A DNA stretch of 64,000 nt, from positions 8,949,698 to 9,013,697 of the forward strand of contig OY759269.1 of the NCBI GenBank assembly GCA_963662155.1. Direction: 5' to 3'. Both the position numbers and the translations under genes were made by a program. The stretch comes from Lamellibrachia columna. Taxonomy: Eukaryota; Annelida; Polychaeta; Sabellida; Siboglinidae. This document shows, piece after piece, positions 1 to 9,885 of the stretch (position 1 is its first letter; the number at the start of each line of letters is the position of its first letter). A model generated the notes under the pieces. It searched no databases. It saw only the letters and a list, made by a program, of their open reading frames with translations, and was not told the origin of the DNA.

Positions 1-430
1 TAATCTGCACATACTGACCATCCGTACATAGCCGCCTGCTTGACCAATGCGCAATGAAAGTCTCATGCATGTTTGCCACCATCCACTGCCCACTGGTTCG
101 TCTGTACAAGGTTAGCGTCATAACACAGCGACTCGGAGAGGTTTTCAACACGGCCCGAAGTTTCAAATTCGTCTTGTCTCACGGAATGAAGCCATTTTCG
201 TAAATTATGTGAATCTTAGACAATGAATATTACCAATGTGATTGTGAGGATGTAGTGGAAATGCATTGTCTGCTGTTTGTAGCACAAATAAGTAAAATAG
301 GAGTTGTGTATGATAAGCGTACTTGCGAATATTTGTTCTTCTAGAAGTATTAGTAGTTTCGAAAAATAAGTCAGTTGTCTTATTACAGAAAATTGTGTAT
401 ATATCTTACCTTTTCTGGAACGCAAAAATT
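1..430 (+). repeat. Diverged duplicate of the 24.15-24.49 kb flank
   Basis: This stretch aligns by eye with about 24143-24490. Shared blocks include 'cgcctgcttgaccaa', 'ggccattttcgtaaatt' and 'cgtacttgcgaatattt', in the same order and orientation. No gene is seen in it. The duplicate lies upstream of gene C as this one lies upstream of gene A, so both may be ancestral 5' flank of the secreted-peptide gene family. Confidence 0.7.
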
Positions 431-1129
431 TACACAAATAACCTGTTGTGCCACTACATGGTAGCGTGAAAATTTACAAACTAATGGGCGACTAAGCTAA
501 GTGATATACATGTTCGAAGTTAACCTTTATGAGTTTAACTTTTTATGAGTTTCATCATTGGATCCACTCACCATACACGCAAAGAAAGACAGTAGCTACG
601 CTTTTTTGTTTTAAAGTATGTGAACTAATTAATTGGGTTGCTAGTGATATATCTTTTTTAATGGAATTTTGGGCGATCGCCCAAAATTCCTTATTTAACC
701 TGTATATTTGGGTTCAACAAGACAAACTTTCTAAGTGCGTATACAAATGGTGTTTCTATGAAACTAATACCATGCGGTACTTTTGTGTTTCACAGGTCAC
801 CGTTTACTAACATTTACTTCGTTTTTTTTAAATTATCTTACGACAGACACTTGCCCCCGATTCTAGTTAAAATCGTATGTCATCGCACTTCAAATTGTAT
901 AGTGTATTGCATGAATTTACGGTGTATAGGAAATGACCAGCCGTAGATAAACACATCATAATGGAAGAACATAGACACATTAGAGACATATAGCATAACG
1001 GATTTAACATAGCCCATTCTACACATTTGCCTTATTAACTGTTGTAGCCGGACATTAATACAATCTTATTGTATGCATGCCCTGTTAGGCAGTGAGTATT
1101 ACTTAAAACTATATCGAATATAAACAATT
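431..1129. other. No gene recognised
   Basis: AT-rich sequence with short, low-complexity ORFs only. The one distinctive item is a perfect palindrome at 663-690. Confidence 0.6.
663..690. repeat. 28-nt perfect palindrome
   Basis: The two 14-nt halves (first half GGAATTTTGGGCGA) are exact reverse complements with no spacer. It is GC-rich at the centre, unlike its flanks. Confidence 0.9.
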
Positions 1130-1735
1130 TAATTTTGAGTGCATTGAAGCTGCTAAAACCACCATAATGGATTCAACTATCTTAATAACTGTTATAAGCA
1201 ACCTTATCTCTTATTATCAATCCTGTCGAATATATCATAATTCTATCGGAGTTTTGTACATTTAATGGCACTGGTAAAATTCAAAATATTCGTTGGGTTT
1301 TCGTTGTATCCAGTGTACCGCTGTCCCACAACTCGACGGCATACAAAGGTTACATGTTTACATAAAGGCTGTTGTTGATTTCAAGGTATTATTAAAGTTT
1401 AAAGTAAGTGGTCGCCAGTATCGGAGATATATTTATGTTGCCCTTCAAACGTGTTTGCGAACTGCATAGGCAGTGTTTACATATAGGGCGTTGTTGATTT
1501 TCAAGGTATCATTCAAGTTTCAAAGTAAGTGTTCGCCAGTATGACTTCGTGGAAAATGTACTTATGCTGCCCTTCAAACGTGTTTTCGAGCTGTGTAGAG
1601 CGCTCTACATGTCACGAAGTGTCAAAATAAGGAATGTGCTTGACCAAGGAACACTCAATGCCACTTTATTGACGGTCAGCTGGCCATTGAACATCCATCT
1701 TTATTGTAAGTATACACAGTTTTGAGAGATTACTT
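1130..1735 (+). repeat. Duplicated 5' flank of gene A (paralogue at 32472-33060)
   Basis: Aligns over its length with 32472-33060, upstream of gene D. Within each copy there is an internal tandem duplication of about 118 bp, visible as repeated 'cgttgttgatttt' and 'ccttcaaacgtgttt' blocks. Both copies end just after a strong 5' splice-site-like GTAAGT. The copy at 1140-1150 is the empty site for the DNA transposon inserted at 30469 in the other copy. Confidence 0.85.
1600..1705 (+). other. Putative noncoding first exon of gene A (5' end unknown)
   Basis: The conserved flank ends at a 5' splice-site match, GTAAGTATA starting at 1706. The paralogous position near gene D has GTAAGTGTA at 33033. 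The 3' splice site at 1909-1911 would give an intron of about 206 bp before the gene A ATG. Inferred from conservation and splice signals only. Confidence 0.4.
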
Positions 1736-1917
1736 ACTTAGGTTTACTTAAGTAGATTACTTACTTAGGTTTACTTAAGTTCTTCCTGACCGTGGCATCG
1801 GATGTCAGATCTTCAACTTTCCCTTGGGGGGAACAATTAGAAGAAATCTCAACAGTGGTATATTGACAATGTATTAAATGCCCTCTCCTATTCCTGTCTT
1901 GCTCGCTGCAGATATCC

Positions 1918-2253
1918 ATGACGCGGTGCGTGATTTTGGCCGTCCTCGTGTGTGCCTGTCTGCAGGAAACTCAGGCTAGAATACGTTATGGCTATCCCAA
2001 AGGTTTCAACCACGACAAGAAGTATTTGATGGAAGGCAAACACATCATCGCCACGGCACGACAAGAATGCCGGATACATTGCACGAAAGAATACTTTACT
2101 TGCTTCGAGGGCAAACGTTGCCACTTGAAACAGAATAAACATCGTGTTGAGGGGTGCAAAGAGGAATACAACGAATGTATGCAACGCTGTTTCCGAATGG
2201 TTGAGAGAATTGAGAATGACGACTTTTCTCCTCCCATATACACCACTGATTAG
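1918..2253 (+). CDS. Gene A: secreted cysteine-rich peptide, 111 aa
   Basis: I do not recognise the family. The ATG lies six bases after a convincing 3' splice site (pyrimidine-rich tract, then GCAG at 1908-1911), so the coding region sits in one exon behind a noncoding first exon. Residues 1-20 form a hydrophobic signal peptide (cleavage probably near QTQA). The mature part starts with an aromatic and basic stretch (RYGYPKG), then seven cysteines spaced x3, x6, x5, x11, x6, x3. Outer C-x3-C pairs flanking helical segments suggest a disulfide-linked helical hairpin, with the fourth cysteine odd and possibly free or dimerising. The C-terminus shares an R-I-x2-(N/D)-D-F motif with genes B and C. 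Compared with B, an insertion of about 55 bp changes the last residues and stops the frame early. A role in defence, signalling or venom is possible, but nothing here decides. Confidence 0.8.
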   Translation: MTRCVILAVLVCACLQETQARIRYGYPKGFNHDKKYLMEGKHIIATARQECRIHCTKEYFTCFEGKRCHLKQNKHRVEGCKEEYNECMQRCFRMVERIENDDFSPPIYTTD

Positions 2254-3189
2254 CTCATGTTGTCAATTTTGTTTGAAGCCTGTCCTCCTCAAGAATTCAT
2301 TGATAGACAGAGAGAAATGCATTAAGATCAAACCATGAACATAAGAGTACAGCTACAATACATGACAATTGTGAATAAAGTGTTGGTTGATCCATGGAGA
2401 CCTGCACTAAGACCTGAAAGATCGCTGGCGTACAGTCCATCATGACACTTATATACAGTTACTTACATTGTGTTATATACTGATATTATAAAAAAATAAT
2501 ATACTCATTCTACGTGCATATCGAGTATAAGTCTTTCGCAAAGCTACGTAACGAACATTTTGAGTACAAATACTGATCGATATTTGAAAAACAAGAAAAT
2601 AGTTACTTAATCATAAATGAGTACCACAACCAAATATCAACAATTAAAACCACTAACACTTATTCACACTAATATAATCAACAATAATTAACACTAACTA
2701 ACACTAACCAAACACTGAATAAAGGTTCATTAATTAGCATTGATTAACATTAACATTACCTAACATTTTACACAGGAGTAAATTATATATGACATGAAAT
2801 TTAACCAGTAGTTATCACCACGACTGTATTTGAAGCTTTGATATTATCACTGCAGTTAATATGGACTATATGTAATTATTAACATAATTTGCTTACATTG
2901 TCAATTTGTTTTTCAGCCTGAAACGTCAATGTCACAATTGTACACGTTTTGCTTGAAACTGTGAGTCGCTACAATTTTAATGACATTAATGTTTATACGA
3001 TACTCTTGGGTGCTACTTGGGCATTTGAACGAACAACATATTTCAAGTTAGTTTTCAATGAACTTCTCAAACGTGGTAATTCACGTCTAGTTTTGATGTT
3101 ACTGATTCATATACGCTTGCCGATGTAACATGAGATATCCGGCACTAACCTGAGCTGACGTACATCATACTTAGCTTATATATACCATC
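2254..3189. other. 3' flank of gene A; no second gene
   Basis: Contains an AATAAA-like 'gtgaataaagtg' near 2370 that could serve as the poly(A) signal of gene A (the same sequence follows gene B). The rest is AT-rich with 'taacacta' short direct repeats at about 2660-2760. Confidence 0.6.
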
Positions 3190-4480
3190 TTGTGATGTTC
3201 CTCAGGGTTATTTTCTTGAACTTTTACTTTTTACTCTATGCCCTACTACACTCCGTTATTCAAAGTCACAACTTGGATCACCACCTATATGCAACTGAAA
3301 CACAGATGTACCTTTCTTTGGTCACGCCGGACACAACAAATTGCTCCCTAAGCCAACTCACGGATTGTCTCCATGATATATCTTCCCCTGGAAAATTCAT
3401 AGCAATGTTACATTCATATATAACAGTTTTCATTATTTGCACATATCAGCAGGTGCATAACATAATCAAAACTAATTAACACTAATTAACACTAACCAAA
3501 CACTGAATAAATTGCAGTAACTATCATTGACTAACACTAGCATTACCTAACAAAAATTGGCTCAACATAACTTTAAGCATTTTACACTGGACAGTATTTA
3601 TCACCAAGACTGTATATAAAACTAAGATTATCTCTATTGTTAATATATGGGATATAATGTAATTATTAACATAATTGGCTCACATTGTCATTTTGATTTT
3701 CAGCCTGGAACGTCAATGTCACAAGTGTACACGTGTTGCTTGAAACTGTCACAATCTTAATGACCGTAATGTTTATCCGATGCTCTTAGATGCTACTTAG
3801 GCATATGAACGAATACAATATTGCATGTCATTATTCGATAAATTTCCCAGACGTGGTGTTTGACGTCTAGTTTTGAGCTTACTGATTCATATACGATTGT
3901 CAATATGGTATGGCATATCATACTTAGCTGATATATGCCAAAGAGTGAAGATAGCGAATTTCTTATCAGCAACTCCACTCTACTCAGTTATCCAAAGTCA
4001 CAACTTTGTCACCATCTATATGTAGATGAAACACAGTTGTACCTATCATTGGCCACACAATATACAAATTGCTTCCTAAACCAGATCAGGGATTGTCTCC
4101 TTGATATATATTCCAATTGAAAGTTAAATGCACATAAAACAGAGTTCTCATTATTTGCACACATCAGCAGGTGGTATACTTGATTGTGTTTTTACGACAC
4201 TTATGCTGACCCAGCCGTTTCAGCACGGAATTTAAGAGGTACATTTAATAACAACTTTAGCTTTAGACAGGATAATTCCCAATCGTGTCGTTGCTGTTTT
4301 ATCACGTTCCTGACGTTCGCAGTATTCGCCGGTGTGTGTCATTTTCGGTTGCCAAAACTATTGCAACTGCTCTTGTTAGCAGTACATTTAACTATTTCAA
4401 TTCCATGTTTTACAATATTGCTCTCAGGGACATCATGAAACTTCAAAATTGTTTGTCAAAGGTAGCCATTAACTAAAAAC
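3190..4480 (+). mobile_element. Decayed L2/CR1-like LINE reverse transcriptase, two tandem fragments
   Basis: Reading frames at 3192-3479 and 3935-4120 keep the catalytic block region in mutated form ('HHLY..ETQ.YLSL', normally YADDTQ). The frame at 4285-4476 keeps 'FSVAKTIATALVSS' and 'ALRDIMKLQNCLSKV', typical of L2-like RT thumb sequence. The frames are interrupted, and the first part is present twice because of a tandem duplication of about 790 bp. Confidence 0.75.
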
Positions 4481-4504
4481 CGGCCGAATATGGTAAAGAA
4501 CAAG

Positions 4505-4765
4505 GTTAGTGCAGTTTCTCCTGCGTTACCCCAGACAATTCGTTCTCAGTCTGTTTCATGCAACACCAGGGAACGTACCACTGTCGAAAGATCAGTACAG
4601 AAAGGACCTCAGAATGTTGGTGCTCAAGAAAACAGGTATCCATAAGAGAAAACGTATTCTACAGAAAAGAGGTTTCCTGTCGGCACTACTGGTTCAGTTA
4701 GCCACGACGATTCCACCTCCGTTGGTGACGATCTTGTTGGAATCGTAAATAGGCGACGACGGATT
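4505..4765 (+). pseudogene. Polinton small basic protein fragment, copy 1
   Basis: The 79-residue frame contains a lysine/arginine-rich block followed by a 'KKxGIHKRKRILQKRGFLSALL' type of sequence, here shortened. I associate this with a small basic gene next to Polinton integrase modules. The same fragment at 16887-17150 is longer and is followed by more Polinton genes. In this copy the downstream Polinton part is lost or unrecognisable. Confidence 0.5.
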
Positions 4766-5250
4766 ATGCAAAGAAAAATCAAGCAGCGCAACGGCTCTTG
4801 CAATCTGTACCGCCAGACGTCTCTAAGAACTGCTGGCTAAGAAGCAGCTGGAAGATACAGTGGCAGGTAGTAGAACCATCAATGCTCCTCCGCTATTTCA
4901 CTCCTGCGGAAGTTGACAACGGGTTAGGTGCATCGAAACGCTAGTACATTGTTATCCTGCTGAAGATGCCACGAACAACAAATATCGTTTTATCGTTCGT
5001 AATGTCGATGTAGACTTGTATGTCAAGTGTAGCACCCCGTATTTTAAGAAATCTTAGATAGATTGCTGCGTGTATCAACTAGGCGATCTTCCGGCTACTT
5101 GGACTTGGTGCAGCGACTTGAATTTGGTGTAGATCATTTACAGAAAAACGCGGTATATCAAATAGAATAAGTATTACTATTGAATATATATTATACACAA
5201 ACGTATTGTAGACATATATTAGGAAACAGGTTTTGTTAATTATTAGTCAG
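4766..5250. other. No gene recognised
   Basis: Possibly more degraded Polinton sequence; no long frame or motif can be supported. Confidence 0.4.
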
Positions 5251-5627
5251 AGGGAGTATTTTAGAGTAAGTTAGTTTCGGATTCTGTCGGGGAATTCAGC
5301 GAGCGATAATAGGGTTGTTTACTATTCGAAAATTGAGATAGCATAGTGAATAGTTTACATTGGCTAATATATATATATATAAAGTGATCTATTTACTTAA
5401 ATTACATACATAAGGTAATATCTGACATAGTGGTAGTCAACGTTTTCGGTAAAAAGGAATTAACAGCAGGATTTTAGCGTAAATTAGTACACACTGACTT
5501 CGTTGTTTTGTTACACAGTGTTCTCCGTATTCGCCAGGTGGCAGGATTTTTAGCCTAAAGTGTTCTTTTGATCACAAAAACAGCCTTATTCAAGGCTAAC
5601 GTAGCAAACTAATTAAAAATAAATTGT

Positions 5628-6950
5628 ATGATGGCGCCGTGCAAACGGCAGTTAAAGGCCACAAGGCATTTAATTTGTGGCAGTTGCAGCAACTGGGTGG
5701 ATTTCGTCAAGTCTGGGTGCGAGAAGTCCTGGGCTGAGGTCCAGGCAGATAGTTTTAGTTTTGAGTGTAGGGGATGCGCACGGATGAAGGAACTAGAGGT
5801 GGAGTTGGAAGAGCTGAGGCTGCTCGTTGAGGCAATGGTGGGAAGGGAACAGGGGAGTTGTGCCAGTAGTTCCGGTGGGGGAACTGTAGACGATAAAGTG
5901 TCGAAAGACACAAGAGATGCTAGGGAGAGCTCACCTCAGCCTGGGAGGAAGCTGAGAGGAGGGAAGGTGACAGGTCATAGGGAGACAGGACGTAAGGAGA
6001 CGGGAAGGAAAGGAACGGAAGGGAAGACAACCAGAGTGAAGGAGATGGGAGAAGGGGAGACAGGAGGGAAGGAGAAGGGAGTGGGGGAGACGGGAGGGAA
6101 GACAACCGGAGTGAAGGAGAGGGGAGTAGCGGCGACAGGAGGGAAGGAGAAGGGAGTGGGGGAGACGGGAGGGAAAACAACCGGAGGGAAGGAGAGGGGA
6201 GTAGGGGAGACAGGAGGGAAGGAGAAGGGAGTGGGGGAGACGGAAGGGAAAACAACCGGAGTGAAGGAGAGGGGAGTGGGAGAGACAAGAGCAAAGGAGT
6301 GGGAAGTGGGGGAGACAGGAGGGAAGGGGTCAGGACAGAATGTGATGGAGGGGATCGAAAGGAAGAGTTATTCTGCAGCAGTGATAGAGGGGGTGAGGAA
6401 GAGAGCGAGGGTGTTTGTGGGGGATTCGATAGTTAGGAAGACCGACAGAGTCTTAAACAAGGGAGATGATGTGGTGGTCTGCTTGCCTGGAGCCAAAATA
6501 GAGGCGATAACTGAGAGGGTAAAAAACATCGTAGGCTCGGGTAAGGGTGGATCTGTTTTAGTACACGTAGGGACAAATAACGTAGAGAGGGAGGGTACAA
6601 CTGCCATAGTTAGGAAATATAGGCAGTTGGTCAGAACACTAAAACAGACGCGGGTTGAGCAGGTAATACTGTCAGGGATTTTACCTGTAATGGGCAGGAG
6701 GGGTCACAAATATCGAAATTGTCGGGGGATGGCAATTAACATGTTAGTCCAGAGGCTGTGTAGGGAAGAGGAAGTTGGATTTGTGGATTTATGGGGAAGT
6801 TTTGTTGGGAGGGCAGATATGTACATGAAGGATGGGCTTCATTTAAGTGGAAAGGGGGCGGCAGTATTCGCGGACAAACTTTCAGCAGCAGTAGATAGCG
6901 ACTTGGGTACAATGACAAATGTTTTTGGAAGTAAACATTCTTTAAACTAG
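5628..6950 (+). CDS. LINE ORF1: zinc finger, coiled coil and SGNH/GDSL esterase, 440 aa
   Basis: ORF1 proteins of this kind bind RNA and carry a lipase-like esterase domain. Residues 17-50 hold paired cysteines (CGSC at 17-20, C31, C47, C50), a PHD-like zinc-binding arrangement. Residues 52-72 are a leucine/glutamate coiled coil. Residues about 110-235 are a low-complexity G/K/E/T-rich tract made of degenerate 10-residue repeats, probably disordered. Residues 261-425 are an SGNH hydrolase: GDS at 265-267 (nucleophile S267), GTNN at 315-318 and DGLH at 402-405 (Asp-His of the triad). The start chosen is the first ATG of the frame; a second ATG follows directly. The frame ends TCT TTA AAC TAG, which forms a slippery heptamer with the stop codon immediately after it. 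Confidence 0.9.
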   Translation: MMAPCKRQLKATRHLICGSCSNWVDFVKSGCEKSWAEVQADSFSFECRGCARMKELEVELEELRLLVEAMVGREQGSCASSSGGGTVDDKVSKDTRDARESSPQPGRKLRGGKVTGHRETGRKETGRKGTEGKTTRVKEMGEGETGGKEKGVGETGGKTTGVKERGVAATGGKEKGVGETGGKTTGGKERGVGETGGKEKGVGETEGKTTGVKERGVGETRAKEWEVGETGGKGSGQNVMEGIERKSYSAAVIEGVRKRARVFVGDSIVRKTDRVLNKGDDVVVCLPGAKIEAITERVKNIVGSGKGGSVLVHVGTNNVEREGTTAIVRKYRQLVRTLKQTRVEQVILSGILPVMGRRGHKYRNCRGMAINMLVQRLCREEEVGFVDLWGSFVGRADMYMKDGLHLSGKGAAVFADKLSAAVDSDLGTMTNVFGSKHSLN

Positions 6951-9778
6951 AAGTGCAGGGGGGTTACCTAGAGGTGTCTCAAGCAGAACAAGAGGCCACT
7001 AGCACAGATAAACCAATATCAAATCATCCGAAAAACATCTCTGAAAAAGGTTATATATGCGTATGTTTAAATGCAAGGAGCATAGTAAATAAGAAAAACG
7101 AATTAAACATTATGGTAGAAGATATTGACCCTCACATAATTGGTATAACTGAATCATGGGCCAACATAGATATTACAGATGCTGAATTAGGACTGACAGG
7201 ATACGTAATGTTTAGGAAAGATCGAATAGGAAGAAGGGGCGGGGGAGTTATTTTATATGTTAAAGAATCTATTCAGGCTTATGAAATAAAACTAGAAAGG
7301 GAAGCAGATTGCGATGAAGCTGTTTGGTGCAAAATTGTTTCAGGAAATTCAAAATTAACTATTGGATTAGTTTACCGAAGTCCAAACATAAACGAAGAGG
7401 ACAACACAAAAATAAAAAACGCTATAAAGGAAGTTAGTAAAGGGGAATGTATCATAATGGGAGATTTTAACCATGGACACATACAATGGAATTCTCTAGA
7501 GAGCACAGGGATTGAGGATCAACAATTTCTATGTTTAATCCAGGATAGCTTTCTTACTCAGCACGTACTAGAACCAACCAGGGGAGAAAATGTATTAGAT
7601 ATAGTTTTGTCATCACAAAAAGAATTAGTGGACAATGTAAAAATATTTGAACCATTGGGTAATAGTGACCATAATCAAATACATGTTGACATCAATGTAA
7701 AATCAGAAAGTAAAAATAAGAAAACGTACAAGAGAAACTTCCACAAAGGTAACTACAAAGATATGAGAAAATACTTAGCACAGCTAGATTGGAATAACAT
7801 GCTGATGAATAAGACCGCAATTGAATGCTGGAACATTCTTAAATATGAAATTGAGAGTATCATCGATAAATTTGTTCCCTTCCGAAAACAAGGAAAACGG
7901 TGTAGAAAGAAACATTTGTCAAAAGAGGCTATTAGAAAAATAATGCTAAAACAAACTATGTGGAGGGTTTATAGGCGTACCAGAAAGGAAGAAGACTATG
8001 CAAAATACAAAGAGGCACTTAATGCAGCTACAACTGAAATCAGACAATCTAAAAGAAGCTATGAGCAAAAACTGGCATGTAACATAAAAAATGACAGCAA
8101 GAGTTTTTATGCATATGTCAGGAGTAAACAAAACGTACAAGACAAGGTTGGACCTCTAGAAGACAGTGCTGGAAATATAATATCACAGGGGTTTTTAATG
8201 GCGGAAGACCTAAATGGTTACTTCAGTTCAGTGTTTACCAAGGAAGATATTAGTTCATTACCAGTTGCTGATGCTAAATTTCAGGGGGCTAAGAAAATAA
8301 GGGCAATGAAGGATAACAAATCACCGGGAGTGGATGGGATTCCTCCAAAATTACTAATGGAAACAGTAGATCAAATCAGTATACCACTTGCAAGAGTATT
8401 CAACTTGTCATTAAAAGAGGGAGTTGTTCCGTTTGAATGGAAAGAAGCAAACATCATACCATTATTTAAAAAGGGTTCGAGAAATAAGTCAGAGAATTAC
8501 AGACCAGTGAGTTTAACGTCAGTGATTTGTAAATTATTAGAAAGGTTAATTAAAGACCATATGGTGGACTTCCTCGTTAAGCATAAATTATTAAATTCAT
8601 CTCAACATGGATTCCTTAAAGCAAGGTCATGCTTAACAAATATGTTATGTTTTTTGGAAGAAATCACTAAGTGGATAGACGTGGGATCGCCAGTAGATAT
8701 TATCTACTTAGATTTTCAGAAAGCTTTTGACAAAGTGCCACATCAAAGATTGCTACTTAAATTAAAAGCCCATGGTATCGGGGATAGCATAACTGACTGG
8801 ATAGAACAATGGCTGACTGACAGAAGACAACGAGTTGTAGTAGATGGAGAAGTTTCAAATTGGAAATCGGTTTTGAGTGGGGTACCTCAAGGGTCAGTAC
8901 TAGGACCTATATTATTCTTAATTTATATCAATGACTTGGACGACAGTATAACAAGTAACGTACTGAAATTTGCGGATGACACAAAACTGTTTAGAAAGGT
9001 TAATACTGATGGTGATAAACAACATTTACAAAACGATCTAGACAGATTAGTGAAATGGTCTGAGAAATGGCAGATGCTGTTCAATTTTGGGAAATGTAAA
9101 TGCCTACATACAGGACATGGGAACTTGAATGTAAACTATAAAATGGGAGATACTGTTCTGGGTACTACTGTAAAAGAAAAGGACTTAGGAGTTACAATAA
9201 GCGCTGATATGAAAGTTTCAGAGCAGTGTGGTATTGCAGCTTCAAAGGGTAATCAAATTCTTGGATTGATTAGAAGAAACATAACATACAAGGGAAAAAA
9301 GTTAATTATACCTCTTTATAAAGCAATAGTTAGACCTCATTTAGAATACTGTATACAAGCATGGAGACCATATCGTAAGAAGGATATAGATACGCTTGAA
9401 CGCATACAAAGGAGAGCAACTAAAATGATTCCAGAACTTAGAGACCTTAGTTATGAAGAACGCCTGAAAGAATGTGGTTTAACAACTCTAGAGACAAGGA
9501 GGTTAAGAGGAGATCAGATTGAAGTTTTTAAGATATTGAATGGGTATGAAATTATTGATAGAAATATGTTTTTCTCACTCAAGAAGGATAGCAGAACTAG
9601 AGGACATGAGGTAAAATTAGTAAAGGATCAATGTAGATTGGACATCAGGAAGCACTCGTTCTCACAGAGGACAATAAATGAATGGAACAAATTGTCTACA
9701 GATTGTGTAACTGCTAGCAGCTTGAATATGTTTAAAAACAAGGTTGACACATATATCAGGAGGGCGGGTTATAAGTAG
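6935..9778 (+). CDS. LINE ORF2: AP endonuclease and reverse transcriptase
   Basis: Makes the protein that nicks target DNA and copies the element's RNA by target-primed reverse transcription. Counting from the GTG at 6953 (941 codons): endonuclease with NARS near 40, catalytic E67 (ITES), GDFNH at 170-174 and SDH at 238-240. The reverse transcriptase has YLDFQKAFD (D587), GVPQGSVLGP and FADD at 673-676, followed by a thumb and a C-terminal region ending in AGYK. The endonuclease motif precedes the first ATG of the frame (about 7112), so normal initiation would lose it. Translation by -1 frameshifting from ORF1, or reinitiation at a non-ATG codon, is implied. All catalytic residues I can see are intact. 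The open frame overlaps the end of ORF1 by about 15 bases. Confidence 0.92.
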   Translation, partial: TFFKLEVQGGYLEVSQAEQEATSTDKPISNHPKNISEKGYICVCLNARSIVNKKNELNIMVEDIDPHIIGITESWANIDITDAELGLTGYVMFRKDRIGRRGGGVILYVKESIQAYEIKLEREADCDEAVWCKIVSGNSKLTIGLVYRSPNINEEDNTKIKNAIKEVSKGECIIMGDFNHGHIQWNSLESTGIEDQQFLCLIQDSFLTQHVLEPTRGENVLDIVLSSQKELVDNVKIFEPLGNSDHNQIHVDINVKSESKNKKTYKRNFHKGNYKDMRKYLAQLDWNNMLMNKTAIECWNILKYEIESIIDKFVPFRKQGKRCRKKHLSKEAIRKIMLKQTMWRVYRRTRKEEDYAKYKEALNAATTEIRQSKRSYEQKLACNIKNDSKSFYAYVRSKQNVQDKVGPLEDSAGNIISQGFLMAEDLNGYFSSVFTKEDISSLPVADAKFQGAKKIRAMKDNKSPGVDGIPPKLLMETVDQISIPLARVFNLSLKEGVVPFEWKEANIIPLFKKGSRNKSENYRPVSLTSVICKLLERLIKDHMVDFLVKHKLLNSSQHGFLKARSCLTNMLCFLEEITKWIDVGSPVDIIYLDFQKAFDKVPHQRLLLKLKAHGIGDSITDWIEQWLTDRRQRVVVDGEVSNWKSVLSGVPQGSVLGPILFLIYINDLDDSITSNVLKFADDTKLFRKVNTDGDKQHLQNDLDRLVKWSEKWQMLFNFGKCKCLHTGHGNLNVNYKMGDTVLGTTVKEKDLGVTISADMKVSEQCGIAASKGNQILGLIRRNITYKGKKLIIPLYKAIVRPHLEYCIQAWRPYRKKDIDTLERIQRRATKMIPELRDLSYEERLKECGLTTLETRRLRGDQIEVFKILNGYEIIDRNMFFSLKKDSRTRGHEVKLVKDQCRLDIRKHSFSQRTINEWNKLSTDCVTASSLNMFKNKVDTYIRRAGYK
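6941..6947 (+). promoter_or_regulatory. Putative -1 ribosomal frameshift site TTTAAAC
   Basis: In the ORF1 frame the heptamer reads T_TTA_AAC, the canonical X_XXY_YYZ form, and the next codon is the ORF1 stop (6948-6950). A -1 slip enters exactly the ORF2 frame, which has been open since 6935. ORF2 has no ATG before its endonuclease start. A diverged copy of the same region keeps TTTAAAC at 26139-26145. A downstream stimulatory RNA structure is not obvious by eye. Confidence 0.6.
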
Positions 9779-9885
9779 GTGAACATTGTTGGACTCTCGA
9801 TAAGCCAATGGCTTCCTTGTCCACTTGCCATCTGGGCCTTTGGCTTGGATGGCAAATCTTGTTCTTGTTAAATCTAGTGTCAAAT

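Larger units (their letters stand above)
1825..4775 (+). repeat. Segmental duplication, copy 1 (copy 2 at 14165-17155)
   Basis: Starts in the presumed intron upstream of gene A, covers the coding exon, 3' flank, two internal tandem units (about 2665-3478 and 3479-4160), a dead LINE reverse transcriptase and a Polinton gene fragment. Long stretches are nearly identical to 14165-17155 in order and orientation. Beyond 4775 the two copies diverge completely. Confidence 0.9.
5250..9885 (+). mobile_element. Near-full-length CR1/L2-type LINE, two ORFs
   Basis: A non-LTR retrotransposon with a 5' leader (start approximate), ORF1 (5628-6950), ORF2 (about 6935-9778) and a short 3' end finishing in 'caaatcttgttcttgttaaat'. 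Truncated copies of the same 3' end recur at about 10827-10920, 19150-19545, 33395-33840, 26700-27036 and 44000-44075, all ending in variants of ATCTTGTTAAA. That places the 3' boundary near 9880. Both ORFs are open, so this is a young insertion. The clade is judged from the SGNH-type ORF1 plus the endonuclease and reverse transcriptase layout. Confidence 0.9.

Noticed and set aside
1918..2253. Naming genes A-D as a known toxin or antimicrobial peptide family
   Set aside because: The cysteine spacing does not match a family I can name with confidence; only the scaffold type is inferred.
5920..6294. Minus-strand 124-codon Leu/Pro/Ser-rich ORF
   Set aside because: Antisense of the G/K/E-rich repeat tract in LINE ORF1.
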